The notes under the pieces: model-generated
Databases searched by the model: none
The model's input: the letters and a program-made list of their open reading frames with translations, nothing else
What the model was told of the DNA's origin: nothing
Translations under genes and position numbers: made by a program
NCBI GenBank assembly: GCA_024449915.1
Contig: JAMZAV010005044.1
Location: 1-64,000, forward strand
Source: Sweltsa coloradensis
Taxonomy: Eukaryota > Arthropoda > Insecta > Plecoptera > Chloroperlidae
DNA length: 64,000 nucleotides
Direction: 5' to 3'
Part shown: positions 21,631 through 33,019 of the stretch, piece by piece
Layout: each line of letters starts with the position of its first letter
Numbering within the stretch: the stretch's first letter is position 1

Positions 21631-22087
21631 AAGGGGACATGAGGACATGGAGCATAATATGTGGACTAGGCCCATAAAACCCCACCAATATTTAAAAACA
21701 ATTGCTATTTCCCTTGTCACCAGACATCGTAACTTGACGTTGAAGCAAAGGTGTTTCTGCAATGTTTCGATTCGGTAACACCACAAACAGTTTACAGTCT
21801 CGACTAAATGCTGCTTAATAATGCAACCAGGTGCCTTAAATTTGAGTAAAGTTGGCACCAAGACATCATTTTTCCCACCACCATCATTAGTGTCAGATCC
21901 ACCGCATACCAGCAATTCACAGGTCTCTGTCCACAGGCGAGTGAAGTTACATCTAGCAAAAACTGCTGAGATTGTGACGATCTCTAAAGTAAATTTGGCT
22001 ACTTTGCTTCTGTTTACTTTGTCCCCTCTTCCCAGCTGCCCGCGACTATTCTAACCCCCATTCCACACTGAGCCGTCTTCATTGATG

Positions 22088-22093
22088 TGTCAA

Positions 22094-22169
<76 letters not shown>
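22088..22169 (+). repeat. (AAT)n microsatellite
   Basis: About 25 uninterrupted AAT units. A 35-bp doublet (AGATATTATTATAGTG, then GTTTCTCAGGGGTGTG) follows at about 22,181-22,248. Confidence 0.97.
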
Positions 22170-22618
22170 GTGGCGTAAAAGATATTATTATAGTGTTGGT
22201 TTCTCAGGGGTGTGGGAGATATTATAGTGTTTGGTTTCTCAGGGGTGTGAAAGGCACTGCCCCCAGCTCAGGCCCGCAGGGATTTTTTTTAGGAGGCTTC
22301 GAAAAAACGTTTTTAAATGGCTTGAGAGAGGGAAAATTTCAATAAGTTTTATTAGATTTACAATACCGTTTGGTATGTTATCATGATCAGGATTGTTATA
22401 ATCATTACAATAATAAAATGTGGTAACTTTTTAAGAATCAAGGGAGGGCGATCGCCTCTACCGCCCTTCCCTGGACCTGCCACTGCTAGGGCCTATCTTT
22501 CACTTTGATTCAGGTTTCGCACATTTTAGTCCTTTGCTGAATAATTAATAATTAGTTTCCAGGGGGCCTAAATTTTCAAATTTCCGATTAGTAATTTTCG
22601 TCTTTTTCATTGCAGACA

Positions 22619-22700
22619 TTCTGCTGGCCTTCCTCCGAAAGTGCCAACCTGTGGTCACAATGGGAAAACGTGTTGAATGTGCAAGTTTAAGCAAAGTTAA
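22619..22700 (+). pseudogene. Possible third Ig-like exon start
   Basis: An acceptor TTTTTCATTGCAG precedes, in phase 1, LRKCQPVVTMGKRVECAS. This resembles the strand A'-B start of the neighbouring Ig exons (VVRLGQVVTMMC). Homology is lost within about 25 codons. Weak call. Confidence 0.35.
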
Positions 22701-23135
22701 CGTCAAGCATTTCATGAATCATTTTATTCTTATTATTATTATACTTATTTATTATACTTATTTGTCAAGAAGTATATGGGGCAGCACTTTTTAACTTTAA
22801 CAGGTGTTGATACTATTAGCTTCTTCAAAGATTTTTTTACTATGCAAGGCTCTCTCCTAACAATATATTTTACAAGTATGAGCAATAGGCAGCGAGTGTC
22901 TGATCATTGAATTAAAAATGAAGAAACAATTGACGAAACGAAAAGCAACTATCCGTCAGTAATTGCTGTCGTCCAAATGCTGATGTGTTACTTCGAGAAG
23001 ATGAAAGCTCGCTCTTCTGTTGTGTAGAGGTAAGGATATTTTACAGATCACATAGGTACTGATTTGAGTGCACATTATTACGATTGTATGAAGGCCCTAA
23101 CCTTACAACACTAATAATTTACACTTTTGCTCCAG

Positions 23136-23202
23136 AAAACCACTACGCCAAATCAAGTTGTAACGACGTCACTGCCGGAGACACCAGTTGTCATCGGACT
23201 AG
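23136..23202 (+). CDS. Juxtamembrane linker exon of the Ig-domain gene
   Basis: A 67-bp exon with a good acceptor (CTTTTGCTCCAG) and donor (AG|GTATGT). In phase 0 it reads KTTTPNQVVTTSLPETPVVI then GL. This is the Thr/Pro-rich stalk followed by the first residues of a membrane helix, the usual position of an exon border in type I Ig receptors. The transmembrane exon itself was not identified downstream. Assignment to the same gene as the 19.7 kb exon is inference from position, strand and character. Confidence 0.45.
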
Positions 23203-23485
23203 GTATGTTATTCCTTGCTGGTCAACTTCCATCCAGTGCGTGGAGCCCTAGGCATAGCGTGAAAGTAAGGGCCTAGGCCCTGTGTACCGCACAGTAGGCC
23301 TATACACGAGCTTTAGCACGTTGGATGTACTACGTGTATATAAAGTTGAATGAATATAAGGCCTACGCTATAAACATGACAATTGCTTGTTCGTCCATAC
23401 AGAAATGAAATGCGGACTAATAAAAAAATACTGGTACATATCAAGAACGAAGGTGGATTTCCGAGGTCCATTGAACAGATAAGAA

Positions 23486-23535
23486 TAGTTAGTGTTGTTT
23501 TAGGGCACTCAACAGTTGAGATATCAGTGCCCATG
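23486..23535 (-). repeat. LINE 3' tail, family D
   Basis: TAGTTAGTGTTGTTTTAGGG, CACTCAACAGTTGAGATATC and AGTGCCCAT match the 10.57 kb and 27.70 kb copies. Confidence 0.6.
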
Positions 23536-23734
23536 AGGCTCTACAAAGGGCGTACAGAAAAGTTAAAGGTTATAACAGTAGAAGTGGGCTTTCCAAGATC
23601 ACATTTTCATTCTGCGATGAACTCGATGAAATACTGTACACACGAACGCACATAAAAAATCTTGCACCCCAAGAAATTTACTTGACCTTTTTTGGCAGAT
23701 GATTATGTGCAGTTTTGCTTGTGAATTTCTCGTT

Positions 23735-23950
23735 TGCTTTTCGAAGAATAAAGACAACAAAAACCTTCCAATCTGGACAGAACAGACACAACAGAACGCT
23801 GCGAGGACACAAAAGTAAAAAGTTGCTCAACCAACACACTCGATTGTAACAGAAGCTAACTCTATGAACTGAAGAGGCCCAGTAAGAAAAACGAAGAGCG
23901 GACACAAAACACGTCCGCCTGCGACAAGAACAACAGACCGACTGCGAGGC
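23735..23950 (-). repeat. Copia-like LTR fragment (possible solo LTR)
   Basis: AATCTGGACAGAACAGACA, a GTAACAGAAGCTAACTC stretch, GAAGAGCGGACACAAAAC and TCCGCCTGCGACAAGAAC are shared in order with the LTR at 19.2-19.4 kb or the fragment at 13.1 kb. No internal Copia sequence is attached. Confidence 0.5.
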
Positions 23951-24473
23951 GAGGCTCCCCGGCCTAGCTGTGCGTGCAGTGCAGGTGGAAGTCAAAAGGT
24001 GCGGGGCGGCGAGGTCATATCGAATGCTGCACGTGAAGTGCATTGGAAGTTTTAAATATCACATTGACAGCAACTAGCACATGAGCTGTAAGGTATGTAA
24101 TTAACTGTTTACAAGTTAATCCAAATTTTGCTCAATGAACCTGCCACCAAACACCCAGTTTAATAACACTATTTTAATTGGTCTGTGGTTTGGACGTCAC
24201 AAACCAGTGATAAAATCATTTCTTATAAAGTTTGTCGGTCCGTTTCGTAGAATACCTTGGTGATGGGGACAGAAAGGGTTTTAACAAAGTGGTGTAGAGT
24301 GAGCCATACTTCCTAATTGTCCGCAATTGAAAAACCAGACCATGGGCTCTGTCCAAACGGATAAACCTTTTGCTGTAGGCCTAAATTTAATAGAGCTAAT
24401 GCTAATGGGAGGCTAACATATGACCATAAGCACTCACTTCCATTAGCTGTTAAGAAGGTGATCAAGACAATCT

Positions 24474-25112
24474 TTAACCCTCGGTCCCTCGCGTGGGGTT
24501 CTACAAACCCCAGGCTACATTCGACTCTGTTTCTCTGGATCGGACTGTTTTACTGACTCTAGATTCTCAGTACCTTCAAGTCACTCTATCTGTTAGCGAA
24601 ATTGGTAACCCTCTAATCATTAGGGCTTTTAGTGTTCGTTATATTGCCGGTTTAAACTTGGCTGGGTTCTGAAAACCCACGCGAGTGATCACGTTACAGT
24701 AACAGCATAGGGAAACTCAATGCTATTTTGGCTTAAATTTTGAAATTTTGGAATTTTGGAAAAATTCTTCTTGCAATTTACTTACTGGTTCATCATCATT
24801 ACTAAAAAGTGAAACAAAACTTAAAATTGCATTATTTGGACACCTTTTTTTTATTATTTTGAAAATGTCCATTTTTTAAATCTGAAAATTACAATAAAAT
24901 AATATTTCATACAAAAAGGTTCATTGGCATTTTATTTCCCTGTCCTCCCAGTAAAAACCACCTACATAGTAGTTCCACAAATCATATGAGCACAGACAGA
25001 AATATCCAAAACATACTTCTGCACTAATTACAGCCCAAACTAATTTGGGGTTTGACAAACCCCACGCGAGGGATGGTGTTAAGAAATTCCGCGCGAGTGA
25101 CGGAGGGTTTAA
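24474..25112. mobile_element. piggyBac-type MITE
   Basis: Flanked by TTAA on both sides (24,474-24,477 and 25,109-25,112), the piggyBac target duplication. The left end CCCTCGGTCCCTCGCG and the right end (reverse complement) ACCCTCCGTCACTCGCG form a terminal inverted repeat. It is continued by a second inverted block CCCTCGCGTGGGGTT near each end. The 631-bp interior has no transposase and is AT-rich, so the element is non-autonomous. Confidence 0.75.
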
Positions 25113-25308
25113 GCCAGATAACGCCACGAGTTGCCGATTTGTGCACAGTTGATTGGTCACCTGGCCTACAAAGCAGCCAATAACCCATTATTCACGTTTC
25201 TTCCCCACCTACAGCAATCTATGCGTCCAGTTTATAGCAACATGCTTGATAATGAAAATAACATGAAAAGAGAGGAAGACAATTAGTGGGAAATTTGAGC
25301 GCAATCGA

Positions 25309-25550
25309 AAAAAGGGAAGGGACGTAAGGGATGACGCGGGGGACAAGGGGTGACAGGCCTGTGTTGGTCAGAACCAGCCACAAGCATATGGGGAGGGCAG
25401 GGGTTCCCCCACGTCGTGGTCGTCTCCGTCTGTGTCATCATCCGTCCGTGTTGTCTTTGTCGTCGCCGTCGGGCAGGTAGTCCAAAGGGAAGGGTTCCCG
25501 GCACGAAAAAAGACCCAGAGCTCGCCATTAGTTTCAGGGAGCTCTAGACG
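25309..25550 (-). repeat. Dispersed repeat family A, copy 3
   Basis: Lacks the (ATTG)n head. It starts at GGGAAGGGACGTAAGGGATG and runs to CTCGCCATTAGTTTCAGGGAG. Same strand as all other copies. Confidence 0.85.
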
Positions 25551-26049
25551 AATGTGGGACGGTCCGGACGGACCCAAACCATCTTGTCTAGAAATTTGGA
25601 ATCCAGCAGAATGACTAGAAGTCATACTGCAGCTCTTGAAAAGTATGAGACTGAGCCCGCCTGTGGTACCAAGACATGAAGACAGCAATAGGCCTGCTAG
25701 AATGGTCACAAGAAGTCACACTCACAATGCAACCAAGTGATTTGATTTTAGGTTCACTGCAATTGGATCTTTGTAATTTTCTATGTTTGTCAAGGTAGTG
25801 TTTTTTTGTTTCTATTTGTTTATTTTTATAATGCTGTTGTTGTTTTATTGAATTTTTGTTTTAACCCTTCCCTTGAAAATGGAAACTAGTTTTTCTGAAA
25901 CGTTGGGATTAAAAAGTTATTTTCTATAATACTGTGCGTGATTATTTACCGTAAAGATACTTAACCAAATATATATAGTTAAGTTTCTAAGTTATTTGAA
26001 GTAGAGAAATAACCGGGGACTTGTAGGTTAAGCCTACGTTTAGGCAAGT

Positions 26050-27200
26050 TTGACCGGAGTCGAACCTAACCTCGAAATGCCTTATATTGAAAACGTGGTA
26101 GGTCACGGCCTAGGCCAGGTTCAGCCTAGTGCCTCTTTCCACGTGGAAACGTCTAAGGCGTTTGATTTTCAGTGCCCTGAGGAATGGCCCAGGTGGATTA
26201 GGCGTTTTGAGAGATTCAGGAACACCTCAGGTCTCAACAACTAGAGTCCCCAGGACCAGGTGAACGCACTGGTGTAACACAATGGGGGACGAGGCTGAAG
26301 ACGTCCTGGTACGGGTAGGTCTGTCTTGAGTGAAGACACGAATGACTACTCCAAAGTTGTCGAGAGGTTTTTGAGAACCACTTTGTTGGCAAAGCAAAAC
26401 GTGATTTATGAAGGGCATGCTTCATCAAGGAAATCAACAGGTAGGAGAGTCCATGGAAAGTTTTGTGACAGATTTGCATGCGCTGGCCAAACATTGTGAA
26501 TATGTCAACTTAAAGAAGACTGATACGTGACGATGGTCATACTCATAGGTATTCTCGACAGCAATTTATCGGAAGTTCTACAAATGGATTCCGGTCTTAC
26601 GTTTAGAGAAGGCAGTAGCCAAGGTCAGGGCCAGCGAGACAAAAAAAACAACAACAGGTGTTGTTAGGCGGAAGACCCGCCAAGGTGGATGCGGTAAGAA
26701 GAATAAGAATGAGGGAAGAAAAGTTCTTATGTAGGGAAGGCTAGGCCCAGGCCTAAAATATCGGAACAATTTTGTCCCAAGTGTGGAAAAGAACCCCACC
26801 CTGCAGAAAATGTTCTGCAAGGAAGGAAACTTGCAATAAATGTAAAAAAAAAAAAAAGTAGGCCTTGGCAGCAGCATGCCGGTCTAAGAAAGTTGCAGAG
26901 GTGGGGGGGAGGGTTTAGTCCATTCAGAGCTATCGGTGAGTAGCATCAACATGCAATAGCAGGTGACGCAGTGTCAAGTAATGCATGGTTCGCAAGCTTG
27001 AAAGAAAACGCATGTGTCAGTAAGTTCAAAATCAACACTGGGGCCGATGTGTACCTGTGTGTACCTGTGTGTACCTGAAACGGTTTTGAACAAACTATCA
27101 GATACCGGTACACTAAAAGGCAGCAATTGCTTTTTGGCCCAGGTAAAAGCCTGTACTATTTTGGACGGTAAAAGCTTCTGTAGTTTTGTGAAGAATCAAA
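26050..27200 (+). pseudogene. Dead Ty3/Gypsy-type gag and protease
   Basis: The frame at 26,050 has the Gypsy gag opening CPEEWPRWIRRFERFRNTSG. Later frames give MGDEAEDVLV, MESFVTDLHALAKHCEY, and RLEKAVAKVRASE just before the nucleocapsid. A broken zinc knuckle (CPKCGKEPHP) lies near 26,780. The protease active site near 27,030 reads INTGADVY instead of DTGAD, so the catalytic Asp is lost. It is followed by an expanded TGTACCTGTG tandem repeat. Many stops and frameshifts. RT and integrase are absent. Confidence 0.75.
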
Positions 27201-27259
27201 CATAATCAAATACTTTGGAACCTTCCGATAAAATTTATTTAAGTGTAGATTTTAATTTA

Positions 27260-27375
27260 ACCCATTTCCTTTAATTATTGTACTTTGTGCATAGGACTAT
27301 GCCACACACATCACATAGAGGAGGGTCTTCGCCTCGTGGCCACCATGCACCCCTTGTCACAAGTGGTAGTACACA
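27260..27375 (-). pseudogene. LINE ORF2 C-terminal finger fragment
   Basis: The minus strand reads LVTRGAWWPRGEDPPLCDVC, the 'GEDP.LCd.Cg' CCHC-type end of I/Jockey-like LINE ORF2, truncated right after it. Confidence 0.5.
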
Positions 27376-27416
27376 ATCATATGTTGTAATTAGCATAACT
27401 TTTACATTTCTTAATG

Positions 27417-27597
27417 AATTGATTGATTGGATATTGCTTAACGTCTCATATTTATGCAACTTGGCTAATCCAGACGAAGGGAGGGACGTAATGGGTGACG
27501 CGGGGGGACAAGGGGTGGACAGGCCTGTGCTGGTCAGAACCAGCCACAAGCGTGTGGGGAGGGCAAGTGTTCCCCAACGTCGTGCTCGTCTCCACAA
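27417..27597 (-). repeat. Dispersed repeat family A, copy 4
   Basis: The (ATTG)n head with GGATATTGCTTAACGTCTCA, through GACGCGGGGGGACAAGGGG, to the CCCAACGTCGTGCTCGTCTCC block. Confidence 0.88.
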
Positions 27598-27652
27598 CTG
27601 TAAAATAGTAACTAACTCTGTGTGTATCTATGATTAAATAGTACTACACATA

Positions 27653-28358
27653 ACAAAACTTGTAAAAATACAGCCAAACCTTACACACTTAAAAGAAGTT
27701 AGTTAGTTATTAGGGTTTAAGGGCACACAACACTAAGGTTATCAGTGCCCGTATTCTCTTATATAATGGCATGTTATTTTTAAATCCTATTGTACAGCTG
27801 TGTTGATTTCAGGTATTTAAAAACATTGGTTATGTTCTCAGATTCATCAGATAAAATTTCTTTTAAATTAGGTTTTAGTTTAAAATCATTCCTCTCGTCC
27901 ATGTGTTGAGGACATTCTACTAAAATGTGCTTAACAGTTAAAATCTCACCACACTGCTCACAGGGTGGTGGGTCTTCACCTTTTAAAAGGTATCCTTGAG
28001 TGAAACGAAATGAGATCTCAAAAAGGGCCAAGTTCATCTACCCTTCCGCATTTGCGCATTCTTAATTCATTAACGTACAGTGTCCCGTAACTGCATCGTT
28101 GAAAAGCTTGGCAAAATAGAATTAGCAAGTATTAATTTAAACGTAATAGTTCCTCCAAGTTCTTTTTTTCTGATTAATTCAAACGTAATATCATGCAAAT
28201 TCTATTTTGCCAACCTTTTCAAGGATGCTGTTACGGGACTGTAAGTTTATGAATTAAGAATGCGCAAATGTAGAAGGGTAGAATATGATCTTGGCCCTGT
28301 TTTAGATCTCATTTCTTTTGAGTGTGTTAGGTTTGGCTGTATTTTAACAAGTTTTTGT
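27653..28358. mobile_element. Second foldback element copy, split by a LINE insertion
   Basis: The left arm starts ACAAAACTTGTAAAAATACA at 27,653 and is interrupted at about 27,698. It resumes at about 28,004 with GAAATGAGATCTC. The right arm ends CAAGTTTTTGT at 28,358. The sequence matches 2,365-2,763 over its length. The interrupting segment is a 3' LINE fragment, giving a clear order of events. Confidence 0.88.
27699..28003 (-). pseudogene. 3' LINE fragment (family D) nested in the foldback element
   Basis: The minus-strand coding part reads TQGYLLKGEDPPPCEQC, then LTVKHILVECPQHMDERN, the C-terminal CCHC finger of an I/Nimb-like LINE ORF2, and ends in YLKSTQLYNRI. The 3' UTR contains the GGGCACTGATAACC/GTGTGCCC hairpin-like pair and finishes with (TAAC)n. 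This shows that the short family D repeats elsewhere are 3' tails of this LINE. Confidence 0.8.
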
Positions 28359-28379
28359 TATGTGTGTTGAAGAAACACA

Positions 28380-29270
28380 CAGTTTTAATGCCACACTAGT
28401 TGTGCGCCAATGATAAATAACCACTAAATTACAAATACAAAATACAATTACAAATTACAATAAAATAGACTTACAGGTTGCCGCGGCTGTTCCGTCAGTA
28501 GAGCAGAGAGTTGAAAATTAAAAGAAAACTGAAATACAAAAATGAGTAGGAGAGACGACAAGGTTTAAACACAAGAAAAAGAACAGTTTCAAATAGCAAT
28601 TATAATGAATCAAATCAAATCAAGTAACATTTACAACCAAATTCTCAAAAATTCTCATTAAAAGTTCTCAAAAGTTAAAAGGTTCACCAAGTCTTAAAAG
28701 TTTTAAAGTTTATCAATGTTAAGCCTTTTATAAAAGTTCGTTTCGTAGATTATTTATTTATAGAAAGTTTGTTTTAAATAAATAATAAAAAATTTTGATC
28801 CTTCGATCGCTCCAGATACGATCGAGTGAAGAAGTTTGACAAATTTGCTGCGTAGCGTAGGTGGAGCTATAGTTTTGATTGCCTAATTGTTCAATTTCCG
28901 TCACTGTAGTCATGACGACGAAGTAGAAGTGGCGGGCAATTCTGCGAACGTCTCAGCTTTATAATGTGGGAAGGAATATTTTTATGATGAAACTGCGTAG
29001 CAAAAGTAAAATTCCTGTCACACGCTTGAGAAGAGGTGGTGACCAGTTTCGAAGTGCCCGTGCGTAGTTGTGCAAGGCGTAGTTGGCTTTGCGCAATAAC
29101 ATCTGGCTTGAGATAAGTTGGCAGAGAAACACTAGTTTATGATTCTGGCTGTATTACGAATACACACGATTATTATATCGCGCTGGATGATGATAATATT
29201 GTAAGCAGACATATATATTTTAATAAGTAAATTATGATTATTATTTAAATGAGTAGATTTGGGTTGTCAC
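28380..29270. other. No gene recognised
   Basis: AT-rich sequence; 28,600-28,750 is rich in AAAAGTT/AAAGTTC motifs. Nothing codes convincingly. Confidence 0.5.
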
Positions 29271-29274
29271 TTTG

Positions 29275-29345
29275 TGATCTCATTACTTTTTCTAGTTCCA
29301 TTGCAAAATTATTTGTTAAAATATAATAATTTTATTAAAGTTGAT
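29275..29345 (+). repeat. Short repeat, inverted partner of 2,278-2,352
   Basis: GATCTCATTACTTTTTCTAG, then TTCCATTGCAAAATTATTTG matches the 2.3 kb copy in inverse orientation. Confidence 0.7.
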
Positions 29346-29439
29346 TTAATTTCTATGATATTACCAATAATAGGATGTATATATATATATAGATAAAATA
29401 TCTAGTGGTCCAAAGACTTGCTTTTTGTAAAGAATGTAG

Positions 29440-29596
29440 TCGACCATTGTCAAGTAACGATAGTTACTTGTTAATTATATCCTTGTAGAAGGCTGATATT
29501 GAAACCTTTATTTGGAAGCCTGTCCAGCAAACTTTTTCGACTTGTTCTTTCAAAAGACCCTATATCACTATTACCTTAATGTCCATGTAAAATATG
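29440..29596 (+). repeat. Dispersed repeat family B, copy joined to family A
   Basis: Starts with the AAGTAACGATAGTTACTTG palindrome. It runs through CCTTTATTTGGAAGCC and CTTTCAAAAG to TCCATGTAAAATATGAAC, where it switches abruptly to family A. Confidence 0.75.
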
Positions 29597-29778
29597 AACC
29601 CCACGTCGTGGTCGTCTCCGTCTGTGCTGTCGTTGTCGTCGCCGTCGGGGAGGTAGTCAAAGGGGAGGGGAAAGTTCCCCGACGACGACACAGAGCTCAA
29701 CATTAGTTTCAGGGAGAAAAACTTCCCTAATCACGGGCCAAACCGCGAGAAGGTTACGTGTTGGACTTTGATGGCCCT
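29597..29778 (-). repeat. Dispersed repeat family A, copy 5 (headless)
   Basis: From CCCACGTCGTGGTCGTCTCC to TTTGATGGCCCTA. The tail part is missing, so this copy is truncated at the other end from most copies. Confidence 0.85.
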
Positions 29779-29784
29779 ACTTTA

Positions 29785-30312
29785 CTATAGACTTAGTGTA
29801 CAAGTAAGTGAGTTGAAATAATCTGTATACTGTAACGAACCGGCAATGTAAGTAAGTTGGACTTGCAGTAGTGTATCGAGAGGACTGATGTCCAACGTTT
29901 GGTCGGCATGTGCATGGGGCTGTAGGGGCTGCAACCACACGATGTCTTGACTATATGGTCGAGACGAGTGCAAGCGACCATATGATCGTGATAAACTTGT
30001 TGCGTGCGGTTTCAACGGTGCTGCAAATATATCTGGTAACAAGGAAGGTGTGAGATAGCTATTGACATTGTCACTTAAAGCTAAGCGTGACATACTGTAC
30101 ATCCATTGCCTTGCGCTTTGACAAGCATGAGGGATAAGCATTTTAAGGTTAAATGGGTCGCAAATTGTTTTCATGTTTCCGAAAAAGACGGTGCACTTCA
30201 CAACGTTCAGGCTTTGCTCAATGATCCCCCCGGAAGCTATAGAGACACACTGCTGAGCCACTATAGAATAGTGCATGCAGTAGAAGTTTCCTATGTGCCA
30301 AAAGTAGATTAG
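29785..30312. other. Unrecognised open region
   Basis: A 163-residue minus-strand frame (29,785-30,276) and an overlapping plus frame are open, but neither shows a known domain or signal. Left unassigned. Confidence 0.3.
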
Positions 30313-30985
30313 GTAGTAATATTAAAGGCGTTTCGCGCCTGCTAACATAAATATAACCAGTTCAAATCGTAAATTGTATTTTTTAAAGAGCTGAAAATAC
30401 CATCTGCTCAGCCTACTAAATGCTACCTAGTACAGAGTACTTATCTCGACCTGAAGAGGGGCATGAATTGCACCCTGGGCCGGCTTCCTACAAAAAAGTT
30501 AAAAAAATTATATACATACACATAAACTTATATTACCATAAAATTTTAGCGTAGCTAGTTTCATCGGTTAATGGTATACAATGTTCCAGCTACCTTCACC
30601 TTAAATTCAAGTGTTGACTATGGCAAAGTAAACACACAGTGATTTATTAATTATTCCACTCCACTAGTGTATTCATAAACAATTTGCACTCGTACGATAG
30701 TCTAAACATGACTAGCCTGCTTCGTTTAAGTTAAAGTATTTACTAAAATATCAGTGGGGTCACGTTATAGGTGAAGCAGGACAAATCTTTTCGTGCAGGC
30801 TACATCGTCCATCTAAACACTGTCTATACTGTACTAGCTGGTATACAACACCATTACAAACATGAACGCGTTGCATGGTTGGAACTGTAGTAAACAATTA
30901 CTGCACGCATAATCTATGTAAGATTCCATCAATTAAAAATTTTTGTAAGCAAGCTGATGTTAAATTGTTGAGGGGTATGCTGTGA
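30313..30985. other. No gene recognised
   Basis: AT-rich, without repeats or frames of note. Confidence 0.5.
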
Positions 30986-30989
30986 AGTA

Positions 30990-31440
30990 AGGTGACTGTA
31001 GATCCGTTCAAAGACAGCTACTTCGAAATGATAATGGCATTCCCTTGATACCTCCACGGGCTAGAACATCAGCATATCAAAATGATATTTATAATCTATC
31101 TGTCTCCTTATGGAATGCACTTCCAAATGTATTAAAAACAGACAGTAGTTTCAATAGCGCCATCAAAGATTTTTTTAGTAGGTTGTAGTTCTGTTTTTGT
31201 TACTCAAAATATTGTTAAGTTTAGGTTATGTAGTGATTTTAGAATATTTATTGATGTTGTATTTGATACTGTATTTAACTTGGACATTGTTTTTTATTAT
31301 AATTGTATTAGAGGGTGACAGGTACTCACGTAGTATATCTATCTCTATCTGTCACTCTCGCATTTATTTTTAATATTACATGTCAATTGTTGTACACAAA
31401 TAAATGCAAATATTAATAAATAGAAATAAAAAAATGAGAT
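30990..31440 (+). pseudogene. 3' end of a LINE (CR1/RTE-like)
   Basis: A plus-strand frame reads IPLIPPRARTSAYQNDIYNL, then SVSLWNALPNVLK and AIKDFFSRL before the stop. This is the standard C-terminal end ('lWN.LP') of CR1/RTE-like ORF2. An AT-rich 3' UTR with AATAAA-like repeats follows. Confidence 0.65.
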
Positions 31441-31473
31441 ATGATCACCACGTTCATCTTTTATCGATTTTAA

Positions 31474-31606
31474 TTTAATTGGATATTGCTTTACGTCTCA
31501 TATTTATGCAACTTGGCTAATCGAGACGAAGGGAGGGACGTAAGGGATGACGCGGGGGGACAAGGGGTGGACAGGCCTGTGCTGGTCAGAACCAACCACA
31601 AGCATC
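31474..31606 (-). repeat. Dispersed repeat family A, copy 6
   Basis: GGATATTGCTTTACGTCTCA through GGTGGACAGGCCTGTGCTGG to AACCACAAGCAT. The (ATTG)n head is degraded. Confidence 0.85.
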
Positions 31607-31699
31607 GACGTCATAAAATATACACCGTGTTTTTACTTCTAATTATTAATGAAACCTGTTAGTGTTTCAGATCAATTTGGAATCATTTCGACAATGATG

Positions 31700-32930
31700 G
31701 GCCACGCACAAACAACCATGTAAAGGCTGGCACAGCAAGTTGGGCGAAATTATGAATGGCCGGATAAGGCATTACATTGACTACATTTCTCTGCTTCAAT
31801 GCCTCCAACAAGACACAGAGGCAGACATGCTAGATCTGACAAGGGAAGCTCTTCTCAAACCAGTTGCCAATCGTTACAGAATGATTGATGTAAGACTACA
31901 ATCACTCGGGGAACGATTTCAGGCTATGGATCTGGTTAACTATTCGGACGCAGCCAAACATGTCGTGAAGCATAATTAGATAAACTGCTTGTGACATCGC
32001 GCGTGAGTTGAGTTGAGAGAGAACCAGAAAGCCAAACAAGATTAACACTAGTCATAGGCCCAATCTGAACGACGGCCTATTGCATGATGACCGAGCCTGG
32101 CCAAAGCTCTGCTCAGCAACTTTCATCAAGCCTAGGTCAGGGCCCAATAGACGTTTCCCAAGCAACAGTCCTCACCAACCAAAGCAGCAGGCTCATGGGC
32201 AAATCGAGCCGGAGTCTGCGCCTAGCACCTCTAAACATCCAGTCATCAATACACCGTCCACTACAAGGACAAACAACCTAGTTATTAGTGACTGTTTTCC
32301 GGCTGCCACTACCTAAAGACCCAGCCAACAAGGCTATATAAACTGAAGAAATTCACCCAGGCATCCAACCCCATCAACTCTGTAACATCATCCGCAATCA
32401 CATCCCAGACCAATATTAATTCTGTGATTCTCTATTGTGGGACAAATTCACTAGTTAACTTGGAGATCATGGATAACGTATACCAGCTGATTCTAACAAC
32501 GAAGAAATCATTCCACAATGCACAAATCGTTTATACAGGCATCGTATACACGCGAAATGTCAATAATGAATTAGTAGATAGTGCAAACGAGGCCATCAAA
32601 TGGGGTTGCTATGTGCTAGATGCAGTACACGTCTTATCAAATAATTGAATTACAGACGCCGACATTTCAAGAGGTGGACTACACCCCAACAAGGCATGAA
32701 GCTTTAAAATACATAATATGTTAACTGAAACTTACTCCACCGTCTCATGGCGCCTATTCCACCTGCAAAATCGACACCATGAACGTTCTTACAAAGATTA
32801 AGTCCAGATCTGCGAAGCTCGCTCAGGGCCAACCTCAGGACCCACGTTTCCGTCCATCAACTTAACGCGCAGAATACGAACTTGGTAGCTGTGTGCCAAG
32901 TCCTCAAGCCAAGATTCAATCATATTGGTG
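31700..32930 (+). pseudogene. LINE ORF1-type relic with SGNH esterase domain
   Basis: Frames at 31,740-31,979, 32,080-32,316 and 32,424-32,648 lie in order. The last reads VILYCGTNSLVN-like sequence, then AQIVYTGIVYTR and VN...N. After the frame stop comes DADISRGGLHPNKA. The 'GTN' and 'D..H' blocks in this order are the oxyanion and catalytic motifs of the SGNH esterase carried by ORF1 of CR1-type LINEs. The N-terminal frame is acidic and helical, without recognisable motifs. Several stops; nonfunctional. The LINE attribution of the upstream frames is inference. Confidence 0.4.
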
Positions 32931-33019
32931 AAGAAGATACTTCGGTTATTTTGTATTAGTATTATGTACTGCACGATAAAATAACGTCAATATTTACTGT
33001 TACCACCGTAGGTACTTAT

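Noticed and set aside
21821..22054. Plus-strand ORF as a further Ig exon
   Set aside because: No cysteine/tryptophan pattern and no fitting splice sites.
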